This document shows, in pieces, positions 36,601 through 42,794 of a stretch of DNA of 64,000 nucleotides. The DNA comes from Ryuthela nishihirai (taxonomy: Eukaryota; Arthropoda; Arachnida; Araneae; Heptathelidae), in contig JAWZYU010000028.1 of NCBI GenBank assembly GCA_038380435.1, forward strand, positions 40,297,095 to 40,361,094, written 5' to 3'. The notes under the pieces were generated by a model that did not search any database, was not told the DNA's origin, and worked only from the letters and a program-made list of their open reading frames with translations. The position numbers and the translations under genes are program-made. Position 1 is the first letter of the stretch; every line of letters begins with the position of its first letter.

Positions 36601-38145
36601 AATTTTTAATTTGCTTTTATGGCAAAATTTTTTTTTATGGCACTATTCCTTAGTCTTACAGTTTGCAAACTGCCAAAAATCGAAGCATATACTTTATTCT
36701 GTGTATGCTTAACGGAACACAAAAAGAATGATTTTTTTTAAGGAAAATGTAGCTGTTATTTAAATATTGAAATGACCCTGGAAATTGATGTAAGCAGTAA
36801 AAAATAAATAATAGTAAAAACTAAACAAATGAAAGATTTAAGTAATATAGAAATATATTTACTAATATTTTTTATGGTATCATGGTTTACGGTACCGTAA
36901 AGGCTTCATTGAATGCTTCGGTCAATTGCTGCACACAGAAAATCACGTTTCTCCATACAAGCCTTCTAAAACAAGGTGATCGCTTTCCCAACAGATTGTC
37001 ATCGCACCACACTTATGCCTCTTTGACAATAAATGTGGGTAATTTTTCCACTGATTAAAAACCCGAGATATCTCACCTTTTGAGAAACCAGTCAGCTCTG
37101 CTGTTTTTAAAATTTTCACTCCAGCCAGATGCAAAAAAAAAAAATAAATAAAAATTAATTATTAGAAATCTTGTTTCTTTATTTTATTATAGAAACATTG
37201 CACATTATAAATTGTTGGTATTAGAAAAGCCTGAAATTTTTTATGACTGACTATTATGTCTTATAACTAATGTAGCAGTACTTTACTATGTAGGTACTTA
37301 AAACCTTACTACGTAGGTACTCATAACTAACGTAGCAGTTCCTATACTATGTAGCATTATTTATCAAATCAACCATTTTCTTACATTAAAGACTCTCTTA
37401 GATACAAAGTTAATGAATAAATGGTAGAAGGGTTTTCCACATTACTAAGAAAGTTCATACAATTTTATGTAGCAAAGTATGAATAAAGTGTATTTACATT
37501 TCAACCTGTAGGCAGTATATGAAAATAAAGAAAGTTTAGACTAATTTTGAGCCCTGGAAAGTGTTACAATAATAGTCATTAAAAATGTTTTTACAAAATT
37601 AATGCAGAAGAGCAAAATACTAAACTGTTATTCTTATTACAACTCTAAAAAAAGATGTATTCAGATCCAAAGAATAACTTGTTTGTATTCTGTAAGCTGG
37701 GGTTTCTTTATTTAAATAATTTTAGTCTTCAAATGTTAAAATCTCAGTTTTTTTAAAGAAATCAAAATTGTGCTTTTTTTTTTCTTATTTTACACAATGA
37801 TTTACTTTTTTTTCAATTGTTATAGATTAAAGATAATATTCTGAATGTTACATATAGTTTACAGTTTTATTGAAGTTCTAAAGTTGAAAAATATATTACC
37901 AGTAAAATTTGTAACAGAAATTACTCTTTTAAAATCACACTTGAGCAGTTTTAAGGGTTTTTTTCTTTGCTAACTAAAATTGCCAAGATTTACTGTATGA
38001 ATGACTTATTATTTATAGAACTGTAGTAAATATTTATATTAGACTTAAAAATTTAATTTTTTTCCAGGCCAAATTCAATATTGTAAAAGACCAGTCAACC
38101 AACACATGTATCATAGAATGCCAGGGAATTGGTCTAAGCAGGTAG
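9584..38145 (+). CDS. RTCA: RNA 3'-terminal phosphate cyclase (RtcA), complete gene, 11 coding exons with duplicated exon 4
   Basis: RtcA converts an RNA 3'-phosphate to a 2',3'-cyclic phosphate in an ATP-dependent way through enzyme-AMP and RNA-adenylate intermediates. The human protein is nuclear and is linked to RNA repair and processing. The spliced reading frame is 359 residues, close to the roughly 366 of the human enzyme. Landmarks: MEGGGQILR at 13-21 (Glu14, Gln18 and Arg21 fall at the numbers used for E. coli RtcA), [19 protein letters not shown] from exons 2-3, KGGT 122-125, AP 130-131, [11 protein letters not shown] 158-168, [10 protein letters not shown] 195-204, [18 protein letters not shown] (exons 8-9), [12 protein letters not shown] (exons 9-10), VTLHTETA with the predicted nucleophile His321, and a final IECQGIG. 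It resembles RTCA, not the ribosome-biogenesis paralogue RCL1, because the His motif and Glu14 are kept. Exon 4 occurs as two alternative copies; the count uses either one. Confidence 0.95.
9630..10538 (+). other. RTCA intron 1, first part
   Basis: No exon or clear element seen. Two segments (about 9715-9800 and 9945-10045) share a weak direct repeat around TCCCAATCCTTGTGGCC-like and GAAGAATATTACAA blocks. Confidence 0.45.
10539..11200 (-). repeat. SINE family A copy, old, split by a family B insertion
   Basis: The tail end (TTACCTCTGAGTGGAAC) is at 10539-10600, the middle at 10838-10960 and the tRNA-like head at 11090-11200. Family B occupies about 10655-10833, and about 130 bp of unrelated AT-rich DNA lies at 10960-11090. 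The order of insertion is A first, then B. Confidence 0.65.
10655..10833 (+). repeat. SINE family B copy nested in a family A copy
   Basis: Family B has a tRNA-like head with a class II style A box (GCCGAGTGGTTAGCGC in the best copies), a B box (GGGTTCGAGCCCC), the body TTTTTCTGCTGAGGTCC, and the 3' end GACCTCTGTGGCAAGCAGC then TGCTTGAGGGGGTATTTATT. Here the head lacks its 5' part and the B box region is duplicated (GAGCCCCAGTT twice). Confidence 0.7.
11683..12025 (+). repeat. SINE family A copy, diverged
   Basis: Head near 11683-11740 (GGTTTGCTCAGTTATGCACC), body to GTGCAAAAAAGTGCCGAAC at about 12020. Many substitutions. It lies in RTCA intron 1. Confidence 0.65.
12423..12523 (+). CDS. RTCA: RTCA exon 2 (residues 16-49)
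   Basis: Acceptor TATTTTTAG before 12423, donor CTTAG|GTAATT. Encodes [17 protein letters not shown] then [16 protein letters not shown]. The last Arg codon is split (phase 2). Contains Gln18 and Arg21 of the adenylylation site. Confidence 0.93.
12907..14285. mobile_element. piggyBac-like non-autonomous element, TTAA-flanked (copy 1)
   Basis: TTAA at 12907-12910 and 14282-14285 bracket about 1.37 kb. The left end begins CTCTTACAGTGTCAGG. The right end reads, inverted, CTTTTGTGCATC. The body (for example TCTAAAACTGG, GTGTTTTCAGAAAATAAAA and AGCATTTGAAGTTTAACTGA) is shared along its whole length with 61622-63046, so the borders are defined by comparing copies. No transposase. It lies in RTCA intron 2. 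Confidence 0.7.
14619..14762 (+). CDS. RTCA: RTCA exon 3 (residues 49-97)
   Basis: Acceptor CATGTTCAG, donor GCAGG|GTACAG. Encodes [20 protein letters not shown] and then [20 protein letters not shown] to the GTAG block. Ends in phase 2, so the next exon must begin with one base completing Gly97; both exon 4 copies fit. Confidence 0.93.
14765..15789 (+). other. RTCA intron 3, first part
   Basis: AT-rich with many A and T runs. No gene or identifiable element. Confidence 0.45.
15790..16032 (+). repeat. SINE family B copy with an internal tandem duplication
   Basis: Head GCCGAGTGGTTAGCATGC at 15798, B box GGGTTTGAGCCCC, 3' end AAGCAGCTGCTTAAGGGGGTA. About 50 bp containing CATCTTCATTGATATTTTATT is present twice in tandem (15898-15945 and 15946-15990). 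Confidence 0.8.
16500..16700. repeat. repeat shared with 38590-38745
   Basis: Both sites have a G-rich run, then AATGCAGTA(A/T)AACATTTC, AAAAAATTTCTTGAAAAATGC and later TACCCTTACTA. Element type is not determined; the CCGGCCCTG near 38767 resembles a hAT terminus. Confidence 0.5.
18065..18188 (+). CDS. RTCA: RTCA alternative exon 4a (residues 97-138)
   Basis: Acceptor ATTTTACAG before 18065; donor TTTTG|GTAAGT. Exactly 124 bp, entering in phase 2 and leaving in phase 0, like exon 4b. Encodes G then [15 protein letters not shown], a linker, and [18 protein letters not shown]. It keeps Gln104, Pro131 and the KGGT/AP/ID pattern of the family, and its GGTDxxxAPP form is closer to what I recall for bacterial RtcA than exon 4b's GGTN is. 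Residue identity to 4b is 17 of 41. No stop, no frameshift and good splice sites argue that it is used. Confidence 0.8.
18189..18229 (+). promoter_or_regulatory. 41-base spacer between RTCA exons 4a and 4b (GTAAGT ... TACTAAT ... CAG)
   Basis: It has a consensus donor, a near-perfect branch motif TACTAAT at 18210-18216 and acceptor TTATTTCTCAG. The donor lies only about 26 bases from the probable branch adenosine. This is below the distance usually needed for spliceosome assembly in animals, so exon 4a probably cannot be joined to 4b. Confidence 0.7.
18230..18353 (+). CDS. RTCA: RTCA alternative exon 4b (residues 97-138)
   Basis: Acceptor TTTCTCAG, donor ATG|GTATGT. 124 bp in the same phases as 4a. 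Encodes [19 protein letters not shown] then [19 protein letters not shown] and TLM, very close to the human RTCA block ([14 protein letters not shown] is as I remember it in human). This is the ancestral-type version. Confidence 0.93.
18359..18378 (+). promoter_or_regulatory. CU-rich tract directly after the exon 4b donor
   Basis: A run of TC repeats starts five bases into the intron after GTATG and ends in TTTT. UCUCU is the binding motif of PTB-type splicing repressors, so the tract could regulate use of exon 4b. A simple dinucleotide expansion is the alternative. Confidence 0.35.
18679..18815 (-). pseudogene. transposase C-terminal remnant
   Basis: The minus strand reads [17 protein letters not shown] then [20 protein letters not shown] and HRAFVRLYK to a stop. 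The block 'AAISxIDxDxLxxxxxELDYRIDxCRVTxGxHxEH' is, from memory, the usual C-terminus of an arthropod DUF4817/mariner-type transposase family. Only this tail is present. Confidence 0.55.
18823..18995 (-). repeat. SINE family B copy nested in the mariner-like element
   Basis: Reads, on the plus strand, AAATAAATACCCCCTCAAGC through CCTCAGCAGAAAAAC to the inverted B box GGGGCTTGAACCCAGG. The head is incomplete, missing the A box. Confidence 0.75.
19070..20105 (+). other. RTCA intron 4, middle part
   Basis: AT-rich with no gene seen. The short open frame on the minus strand near 19700 has no recognisable domain. Confidence 0.45.
20106..20225. mobile_element. foldback MITE, 120 bp, about 47-bp arms
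   Basis: GCAATCAGTCGCTGAATTC at the left end pairs with its near-exact inverse at 20207-20225. The central arm ATTCACTTCAAAGGAAGATA pairs perfectly with 20185-20204. The loop is about 25 bases. It would form a long hairpin in the RTCA pre-mRNA. No target duplication is certain. Confidence 0.75.
20352..20548 (-). repeat. SINE family B copy, complete
   Basis: AAATAAATAAATACCTCCTC tail at the left, inverted B box GGGGCTCGAACCCAGG, inverted A box GCGCTAACCACTCGGC at about 20522-20537. The best-preserved head in the window. Confidence 0.85.
20550..21488 (+). other. RTCA intron 4, last part
   Basis: No exon or repeat border recognised. A short motif TTTGGAAGATATAG / TTTGAAAGATATAG occurs at 20787 and 20933. 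Confidence 0.4.
21489..21547 (+). CDS. RTCA: RTCA exon 5 (residues 139-158), followed by a GC donor
   Basis: Acceptor CTTTTTAG. Encodes [19 protein letters not shown]. The exon ends AGAAG|GCAAGT: a GC-AG intron with otherwise perfect donor consensus. Joining to exon 6 restores [14 protein letters not shown], which leaves no doubt about the border. Confidence 0.93.
22104..22536. mobile_element. mariner-like MITE with long inverted arms (433 bp)
   Basis: Left arm TAGGGTGATTCAAAACTTAT and right arm inverted CAGGGTGATTCAAAACTTAT stay nearly identical for about 90 bp, through GGGGAGGTAGGGAATACGTC and AGGAAAGTATGTCCG. TA flanks at 22102-22103 and 22537-22538. The termini match those of the element at 18566. 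There is no coding capacity. The high arm identity suggests a fairly recent insertion. Confidence 0.85.
22784..24012 (-). mobile_element. Jockey-type LINE fragment (reverse transcriptase and C-terminal part), split by a SINE
   Basis: Minus strand, 5' to 3': [15 protein letters not shown], then the catalytic TYADDT motif (YADD at 23921-23932), [33 protein letters not shown], ending at 23562. After the SINE at 23161-23548 the frame resumes with [47 protein letters not shown] and [14 protein letters not shown]. This is the standard layout of a Jockey-clade reverse transcriptase. The endonuclease and N-terminal RT are missing (5' truncation near 24012), and a stop (TAG, 22985-22987) has replaced the expected Trp. 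It is dead. Confidence 0.88.
23161..23548 (+). repeat. SINE family A copy inside the Jockey LINE, 13-bp target duplication
   Basis: Starts GGGGCGGGGGTGGCTCAG with the Met-like anticodon arm CTCATAATCTG and B box GGTTCGAGTCC. The target duplication TTTACTCTTATGA is perfect (23148-23160, 23549-23561). It proves the SINE jumped into an already resident LINE. Confidence 0.93.
24013..25117 (+). other. RTCA intron 5, middle part
   Basis: Mostly unassigned AT-rich DNA. ACAGGGTGATTACAATGAATG at about 24650 looks like a lone mariner-type terminus. Near 24925-24970 a very degraded family B head is possible (CTGAGTGATTAGTGCGCTTGACTAC in two blocks). Confidence 0.4.
25118..25225 (+). repeat. SINE family C-like copy (Thr-tRNA-like head)
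   Basis: GGTAGCTCAGCAGTCAAGAG, then a CTGACATGTTATCAAG anticodon arm (TGT), then GTCGTGAGTTTGTATCACTC as a decayed B box, then an A/T-rich tail. The tRNA-like fold is decayed, so it is not a tRNA gene. Confidence 0.5.
25488..25632 (+). CDS. RTCA: RTCA exon 6 (residues 158-206)
   Basis: Acceptor CATTTTTTAG, donor ATCAAG|GTAAAT. Encodes [19 protein letters not shown] to [12 protein letters not shown], the most conserved RtcA signature. Confidence 0.95.
25770..26158 (-). repeat. SINE family A copy, 11-bp target duplication
   Basis: Flanked by TACTCCAAAAT at 25759-25769 and 26159-26169. Full length. Confidence 0.9.
26170..27785 (+). other. RTCA intron 6, unassigned
   Basis: A local direct duplication of about 55-60 bp is visible (26403-26463 and 26464-26523: AATTTCTGAAATT(A/G)TGCTTAG and TTACTTAACTTTTCAG). 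Otherwise no gene or transposon is recognised. Confidence 0.5.
27786..28155 (+). repeat. SINE family A copy, 13-bp target duplication
   Basis: CCAGTTAGGTGCA at 27773-27785 and 28156-28168. The B box is partly deleted (GTAGTTCTCAGGTGGG), so this copy should be transcriptionally silent. Confidence 0.9.
28535..28659 (+). CDS. RTCA: RTCA exon 7 (residues 207-248)
   Basis: Acceptor TTCCTGTAG, donor ATCAT|GTAAGT. Encodes [20 protein letters not shown] and [20 protein letters not shown]. Phase 2. Confidence 0.93.
28662..29354 (+). other. RTCA intron 7, first part
   Basis: No feature recognised. Confidence 0.4.
29367..29775 (-). repeat. SINE family A copy with an internal inverted duplication
   Basis: Target duplication CTAGGCCATAAG at 29355-29366 and 29776-29787. 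Between the body and the tRNA-like head a 34-bp segment has been copied in inverted orientation: 29626-29659 and 29666-29699 are perfect reverse complements around the loop GATAAA. Confidence 0.9.
30268..30345 (+). repeat. SINE head, Thr-tRNA-like (family C)
   Basis: TAGCTTAGTGGTTAGAGCAT, anticodon arm CTGGCAAGTAACTGGG (AGT), B box GGGTTCAAATCCC. Followed by AT-rich sequence. The acceptor stem does not pair properly, so I call it a SINE head. Confidence 0.5.
30613..30712 (+). pseudogene. diverged partial copy of RTCA exon 7 in intron 7
   Basis: From CTGTGAAAGTACTGAGG to CTGTTGGTA it matches exon 7 with about 8 differences in roughly 84 bases. It stays open ([20 protein letters not shown], then [11 protein letters not shown] and a TGA at 30710-30712). 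It has a possible acceptor (AAGTGCAG at 30602-30609) but loses homology before the exon 7 donor. It is either a dead partial duplication or a cryptic alternative last exon. Confidence 0.75.
30968..31130 (-). repeat. SINE family B copy, 5'-truncated
   Basis: Poly-A-like run, then CCCTCAAGCAGCTGCTTGCC to the inverted B box GGGGCTCGAACCCAGG. The A box is missing. Confidence 0.8.
31425..31520. repeat. two inverted tRNA-like B boxes (family C-like fragments)
   Basis: GGGATTTGAACCCACATCTC (31431-31450) on the minus strand and GATGTGGGTTCAAATCCCGC (31477-31496) on the plus strand form an inverted pair. They are probably two head-to-head SINE heads or a foldback. Confidence 0.5.
31582..31643. repeat. 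29-bp inverted repeat hairpin, 4-base loop
   Basis: Arms 31582-31610 and 31615-31643 pair with one mismatch, which would be a G-U pair in RNA. It lies about 310 bases before RTCA exon 8. Confidence 0.75.
31955..32013 (+). CDS. RTCA: RTCA exon 8 (residues 248-268)
   Basis: Acceptor GTTCCTTCCAG, donor CGAG|GTAAAG. Encodes [20 protein letters not shown]. Confidence 0.94.
32016..33370 (+). other. RTCA intron 8
   Basis: AT-rich with short TA/CA runs near 32170-32200 and 32605. No repeat family or gene recognised. Confidence 0.45.
33371..33465 (+). CDS. RTCA: RTCA exon 9 (residues 268-299)
   Basis: Acceptor TTTCTCCAG, donor GATCAG|GTAAAT. Encodes [19 protein letters not shown], then [11 protein letters not shown]. 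Confidence 0.93.
33946..34050 (+). CDS. RTCA: RTCA exon 10 (residues 300-334), predicted active-site histidine
   Basis: Acceptor TTTTTTTACAG, donor AGCAAG|GTAATT. Encodes [17 protein letters not shown] and [18 protein letters not shown]. The His in TLHTETA corresponds to the residue that carries AMP in E. coli RtcA (His309). Confidence 0.95.
34185..34569 (+). repeat. SINE family A copy, 11-bp target duplication
   Basis: CCTGGTACTTT at 34174-34184 and 34570-34580. Intact A and B boxes. Confidence 0.93.
34581..35334 (+). other. RTCA intron 10, first part
   Basis: No feature recognised. Confidence 0.4.
35336..35528 (-). repeat. SINE family B copy
   Basis: AAATAAATACCCCCTCAAG tail at the left through inverted B box GGGGCTCGAACCCAGG to the inverted A box remnant CTAACCACTCG. 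Confidence 0.85.
35565..35690 (+). repeat. SINE family B 3' part, inverted relative to the neighbour
   Basis: TTTTTCTGCTAAGGTCCCACC to GCTGCTTGAGGGGGTATTATT. With 35336-35528 it forms an inverted pair that could fold in the pre-mRNA. Confidence 0.75.
36347..36720. mobile_element. rearranged piggyBac-like element fragment
   Basis: TTAA at 36347 followed by TCCTTATGGAGTTTTTGAAA and TCTGGTGGCCAA and GAAGTGTTTTCAGAAAA matches the left end of the elements at 12907 and 61622. The following part (36516-36570, with TTCAGTTAAACTT) matches the interior of those copies in inverted orientation, so the copy is internally inverted. The right end was not found. Confidence 0.6.
36900..37134 (-). pseudogene. 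Tc1-like transposase N-terminal fragment
   Basis: The minus frame reads [40 protein letters not shown], then [17 protein letters not shown]. The pattern of a helix-turn-helix with 'AxxxGxSxxxxSRV' followed by a basic linker resembles the paired-like DNA-binding domain of Tc1 transposases. Nothing of the DDE domain follows. The call is tentative. Confidence 0.45.
37140..38067 (+). other. RTCA intron 10, last part
   Basis: Short near-repeats around TACTA(C/T)GTAGGTACT at 37286-37322. No gene or element recognised. Confidence 0.4.
38068..38145 (+). CDS. RTCA: RTCA exon 11, terminal (residues 335-359)
   Basis: Acceptor TTTTTTCCAG. Encodes [20 protein letters not shown] then IGLSR and the TAG stop at 38143-38145. 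The human enzyme has a slightly longer acidic loop here. Confidence 0.94.
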   Translation, partial: AKFNIVKDQSTNTCIIECQGIGLSR

Positions 38146-38161
38146 TTAGTGAAAAACAAGA

Positions 38162-38167
38162 AATAAA
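38162..38167 (+). terminator. AATAAA polyadenylation signal of RTCA
   Basis: Lies 17 bases after the stop. A second AATAAA at 38364-38369 is the alternative and would give a more usual 3' UTR length. Confidence 0.45.
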
Positions 38168-38589
38168 ATTGGTTTCAGAGCAAAAATTTATAGTTCTCCT
38201 AAGACATCTAAAGTATTTATTGTTGCAAGAAGTGTTACTTGTAAAAAAGATATTAAAATGAAGCCAACTGTATAACTAAATTTAAGTCACTTCCAATAGT
38301 CTATTATCCAAAAATTATTTTTGAACAACACTTAAGGTTATCAATATTTTCCTGTAAAATTCAAATAAAAATGCATTTATGCTATTTCTGTTGAGCTTAT
38401 CATAAATTACTCGATACTTCCCCTTCTCCAACCCAAATTCTCATTTCACATCACTTTTTTTCTCCAAATATTTCTTGCACAAACTTTTTTTAAGTATCTA
38501 ATAAAGTGATATAAATACGAGTAAATTGTATCTCTGCAGTATGCACACAGAACAGAACCAGGTCTATAAAAAAAAAACAGAGGAGACAA

Positions 38590-38770
38590 GAAACAAACCA
38601 GAAAAAAATAATGGAGTGGGGGGGACTTTGTTTTACAATGCAGTATAACATTTCTCTCTTTTACAGATTTTAAAAAATTTCTTGAAAAATGCATGGAAAC
38701 AAAAACTTAATAATTTTGGCCTATCTCTTACCCTTACTAATCCTTACCCCCTAAATCCGGCCCTGGAATA
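38590..38770. repeat. repeat shared with 16500-16700
   Basis: The shared blocks include AATGCAGTATAACATTTC and AAAAAATTTCTTGAAAAATG. The right border is probably CCGGCCCTG at 38758-38766. Confidence 0.5.
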
Positions 38771-39737
38771 GACTATGTTAAACAGTATATGAGTTAAATG
38801 CATTAGTGGTAGAGAGGGGAAGGTAAGAGCAGATGGAAAAGTTTGCATAGTGGTAAAATATATATGCTTTACAAACTCGAGTGTAGTTTATGTATTCAAA
38901 TAATTCGTGAATGTAAAATATATTTGCTTTGGAAAGGGATAGTATGAAGTGATTTAGGTATATAGCGACTACAATTATCCTATCTGTCTCTTTCATACAG
39001 TACATTTTATCCTATTTAAGTATAAAGAATTAGCTATCAGTTGAAGCTATGAATGATTAAAAATGAATTTTTAAAAATTAAAATATAGCGAATATTTAGG
39101 TATAAAAAGATTTAATGCTTCCTTTCACAGGAAAATTAATGGAAGCGCAATATTTTATCCTTTTGACGCAGCAAAACTTTAAAAGGCCTCTTATCGACGA
39201 TGTTGACATGAAACTCGCCCAATCGAATGTGAATACAAACTCTAATACGAACTAAAAAACCGCCATTTTGGTGGCAAACTTGGTTCATGCTTATAGGAAT
39301 TTTGGTCGTAAGTTGCCAGTAGAAAACTTGGTGTATTTCCCTTTACTCTGAATAGTCTGAACTAAACCAAATGAACACTATATGGCATAAATGTTATTAC
39401 ATTAAACCTACTAGGTTTATATATATGTCGGGACAAGCTACAGCACTTCACAGATGAGTAAAAGTGACCATTGATATCTATCAACCCATCGGATCTTACT
39501 TTCCACATCTCGCGGATGTCGATGAAGTTGAGATCTGCAGTGTGTGGAGAGAGAAATCCGTGGGCCACTCCTCCATTTGGCCACCTGGGACTGCTCCACC
39601 AGAAATAATCCAAAGAAGTAATAAGCTAATTTGGAATTTAGTATTCATTATTTGTTATCTAAACAAACGTTAAAAAAAACGTTTTTATATGGGTTTTATA
39701 ACTGTTATTTGCCTTGTTATACAGAGACAGTCGCAGC
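38771..39737. other. intergenic, no gene recognised
   Basis: The stretch 39130-39620 is less AT-rich with several CpG, but I find no domain or convincing exon in it on either strand. Confidence 0.4.
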
Positions 39738-40050
39738 CATGGGCGTCCGCAGAAAATTTTCCAGGGGGGAGGGACAAGTAATTACATTTTAAAACCTATT
39801 TGTGAGAAAATATATTAAATTACTATTTTTTTATTTTATTATTCTTCTAGACAATTACATCAATAAATTTTTATTTAATTTTTTTGGTTTTTTTTTCACA
39901 AGTAGATTATAGAATACAAAAAAATATACATAATGTACTTAAATTAATTACGTTTAAATTGTTACGATTATAATTTGTGGAATTTTTTACTCGATCCCGG
40001 GGAGGGGGGGGGGCAAGTGCCCCGTTTGCCCCCCTCTGCGGATGCCCATG
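39738..40050. mobile_element. hAT-like MITE, 313 bp
   Basis: Ends CATGGGCGTCCGCAGA and, inverted, CATGGGCATCCGCAGA (one mismatch in 16), followed on both sides by G-rich/C-rich inner parts. Flanks GTCGCAGC (39730-39737) and GTAGCAAC (40051-40058) match 6 of 8. Confidence 0.75.
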
Positions 40051-40589
40051 GTAGCAACATTCGCAATGTGTAGCGGAGCTACATCTTTTGTTTTAGTTTA
40101 TACAATGCTGTTTTATCAATTACGACCACAGCCCGGAATCAACATTATTATAACGATTGCACAAAAAAAGAAAGCAATAAAGTTCAAGTTGCCGTTACAC
40201 TTGATTAGCTGATTCAACCAATAGTCGAGGATCGTTTCTTAGAGAAAAACCTTCATTTGAATGTGCCAAACTCAACAGACCTAAACTCTCCTTGCAGAAT
40301 GTGTTTGAACTGAACTTTAACTGGGTTAACTTTTTATTTTGCGATGGAAGTTTAATAACGATATTTAGATACAAGTATAGCAATGTGTCGAACGTTCATT
40401 TAGTTTACAATTCAAATAATAGATTTTAATGAGATGTTTCATTAACATTGGTAGTTCGGTATAATGTTGACTTGCAATATGAAATTCTCTAGGTCGATAT
40501 CAAGCTCACTGTTAATAGTATTTTTCAGTCGTTTTAAAATTCATACCTTTTTTTTTTACAGTTCATTGAATAATATATATAATAAACTA

Positions 40590-41100
40590 ATGGAAATAAA
40601 TATAACCAAAAAAGACAACTGTTCAAGTGATAAATTACGACGAGTAATTCAGTTTGAAATAATATAAATTTATAATCATAACGGAATAAAAAAAAATAGT
40701 AATTTGATATATTTTCGCATAAATAGGTTTTAAAAATCACTAGAATGGAGAGGAATACTTATATACATGCAGGTAATTATTAGATGAGAGTGTTAAAATA
40801 CTTCTTGAAATAGAAAGGACCAGAACGCTTTTCCAAGTGTTTTTTTCCCCCGTTCAATTGTTAAATATAGAGAAAAAACATTAAAATTCACTCGACGCTT
40901 ATTTTTATCGCTTTTTTTAAAACGCGAGATAATTTCACTTAGTCGTCTGTACACATCGGATTTTTTTTTTTGCTTACATTGAAAAATGAAAAATTCTTTT
41001 TGTGTTAGGTATTAATGAAATATTACGATTTGCACTTTCCGAATCTCCCAAGAGCTATAATTTCGCCCTCTAATGGTAGAGAAATTTGAAAATTTCGAAC
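40590..41100. repeat. repeat related to 7260-7500 and 8455-8880
   Basis: 40590-40720 shares AAATATAACCAAAA, GACAACT.TTC.AGTGATAA and TAAATTTATAATCA with 7255-7380 in the same orientation. 41005-41095 matches the 8786-8870 motif in inverted orientation. Confidence 0.5.
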
Positions 41101-41254
41101 GTTGTAGTTATACTAGAAATAGCTATCAACTAAGCCACCCCTTTGTTGAAACATATAAAATAAGTAGTATGCAGGAATAGATAAATGTTATGTGGGGCCA
41201 GTGCATCAGGGCTTATAGAAAAGAAATTCCGTTCACCCTTGTAAGGGAAATACA

Positions 41255-41500
41255 CTGGACAGCTGTTAGACAAATGGAAACTTCGTAAGGCCATATGCAT
41301 AGTGTATGGCTTTCCTGCATACGAGGCCACGACTTTCTATCCAACAGATGGTGGCCTTTGAAAGTCCATTGGTGCTCCTTTCTCACCGAAGGCAGAATGT
41401 GCGTTTGTAGAGATAAACTTCAACTGTCACAATTGGACTCGAACCTGGAAATATCGGATTATCACCAACTCATGCCATATCCCATCCCACCTAGCTCACC
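41255..41500 (-). repeat. SINE family A copy, strongly diverged
   Basis: GGACAGCTGTTAGACAAATGG, then GTATGGCTTTCCTGCATACG, then the inverted B box GGACTCGAACCTGG at about 41443. The tail part is missing. Confidence 0.6.
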
Positions 41501-41534
41501 TTTTTTCAATTTTGAAGATTGGCACGTCTCGTCT

Positions 41535-41890
41535 TTCTGCTGAGGACCCGCTATCCTCACAGACCTACTATGGCGTATTAAAATGACAGGGTTGGATTGT
41601 TTTACCTCTGAGCGGCACTTTTCTTGCACACCATGGGCTAAACGGCCAGGTCACATGGACCCCAGAAGGCTCGGAAAAGGTTGGGAGACAGATGATAGCC
41701 TCCCATCAAGGCCATCCAGTGTTCTTTAAGGTGCACAGGGTATGGCTCTCTTGCACACGGGTCACGGCTTAACGCCCCATTTGACGGATGGCTGCCTTTC
41801 CAAGCCCATCGGTAGGGCGGGAATAAAATGACAGACTCCTGTCAGACCTCTGTGGCAAGCAGCTGCTTGAGGGGGTATTTATTTATTCCT
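41535..41890 (+). repeat. SINE family B copy split by a family A insertion
   Basis: CTTTCTGCTGAGGACCCGC to TATTAAAATGACAG at 41589, resuming at 41824 with AAATGACAGACTCCTGTCAG and ending GCTGCTTGAGGGGGTATTTA. Confidence 0.8.
41590..41823 (-). repeat. SINE family A copy, lacking its tRNA head, nested in family B
   Basis: Flanked by TAAAATGACAG at 41579-41589 and 41824-41834. It stops in the body at GCCCATCGGTAGGGCGGG, so it is 5'-truncated, plus an internal deletion after AGAAGGCTCGGAAAAGG. Confidence 0.8.
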
Positions 41891-41950
41891 TTAAAGGCGG
41901 TTGCCTATGATTTCTAATAGTAACCCTAGGCTATGCTATTGCCCCAATCA

Positions 41951-42339
41951 GGGGGCGGGGGTGGCTCAGTCGGTAGCGCGCCAGGCTCGTAATCTGTAGT
42001 TCCCAGGTTCGAGTCCCAGCTGGGTCAGCGTTGAGATTTCTCTCCGCAAAATTCCCCGCCCTGCCCACGGTCAGTAGGGGACACCGATGGGCTTGGAAAG
42101 GCCGCTGTCCGTCGGATGGGACGTTAAGCCATGGCCCCGTGTCCGGGAGAGCCATACCCTGTGCACGTTAAAGAACACGCTGGATGGCCTTGACGAGAGG
42201 CTACCATCTGTCTCCCAACAGCTGTTCCAGTGGGTCCCCTCCCCCAACCTTCTCTGAGCCTTCGGGGTCCATGTGACCTGGCCATTTAGCCCATGATGTG
42301 CGAAAAAGTGCCGCTCAGAGGTAAAACAATCCAATCCAA
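41951..42339 (+). repeat. SINE family A copy, 11-bp target duplication
   Basis: TGCCCCAATCA at 41940-41950 and 42340-42350. The target overlaps the left border of the hAT MITE at 42349, so the SINE is younger than that MITE. Confidence 0.92.
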
Positions 42340-42348
42340 TGCCCCAAT

Positions 42349-42639
42349 CAGGGTCGTACTTACGCATAAGCTAAGCTACAGCTTAGGGCCTCGCAATATG
42401 AGGGGGTCTCAAAAAATGCATTTGAAGCTTTACTGTGCCACATTAAAAAAATTTTATTATTTGATCTATTATGCAAAACCTGTAGATATATTTGTATGTT
42501 TTACCCCGTCATTTTTATGTTTGATTTTTAATCTTCCCTTGAGTCAGAATATTAAATATATATATAGTTTGATTCTAGAATTTTGGGAGCCTCTAATTTT
42601 CTTTAGCTTCGGGCCTCAGAATACCAAAGTCCGGCTCTG
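42349..42639. mobile_element. hAT-like MITE, 291 bp, perfect 8-bp target duplication
   Basis: GCCCCAAT at 42341-42348 and 42640-42647. Ends CAGGGTCGTACTT and, inverted, CAGAGCCGGACTT. The inner ends resemble each other in TTAGGGCCTC / TCGGGCCTC. Confidence 0.88.
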
Positions 42640-42654
42640 GCCCCAATTATAACA

Positions 42655-42738
42655 TTACTCTCAGACCTTCTACTTTGGCCTATAAACTGACAGGCTCCTG
42701 TCAGACCTCTGTGGCAAGCAGCTGCTTGAGGGGGTATT
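42655..42738 (+). repeat. SINE family B 3' part
   Basis: CTCTCAGACCTTCTACTTTGG to GCTGCTTGAGGGGGTATTC. It ends about 60 bp before the RTE-like LINE begins. Confidence 0.8.
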
Positions 42739-42794
42739 CTAGATAGTAAAGATTGGATTGAGAATGCAGGCAAAATGCAATACGATTATCCTTT

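Noticed and set aside
37285..37325. Short repeats TACTA(C/T)GTAGGTACT as a possible CRISPR-like or satellite array
   Set aside because: Only two to three imperfect units with irregular spacing. Not an array.
39464..39673. Open frame with HLADVDEVEICSVWREKS
   Set aside because: Less AT-rich and at first gene-like, but no domain, no splice context and an equally long frame on the other strand.
42293..42652. 119-codon open frame spanning a SINE end and the hAT MITE
   Set aside because: It crosses the border of two independent insertions, so it cannot be an evolved gene.
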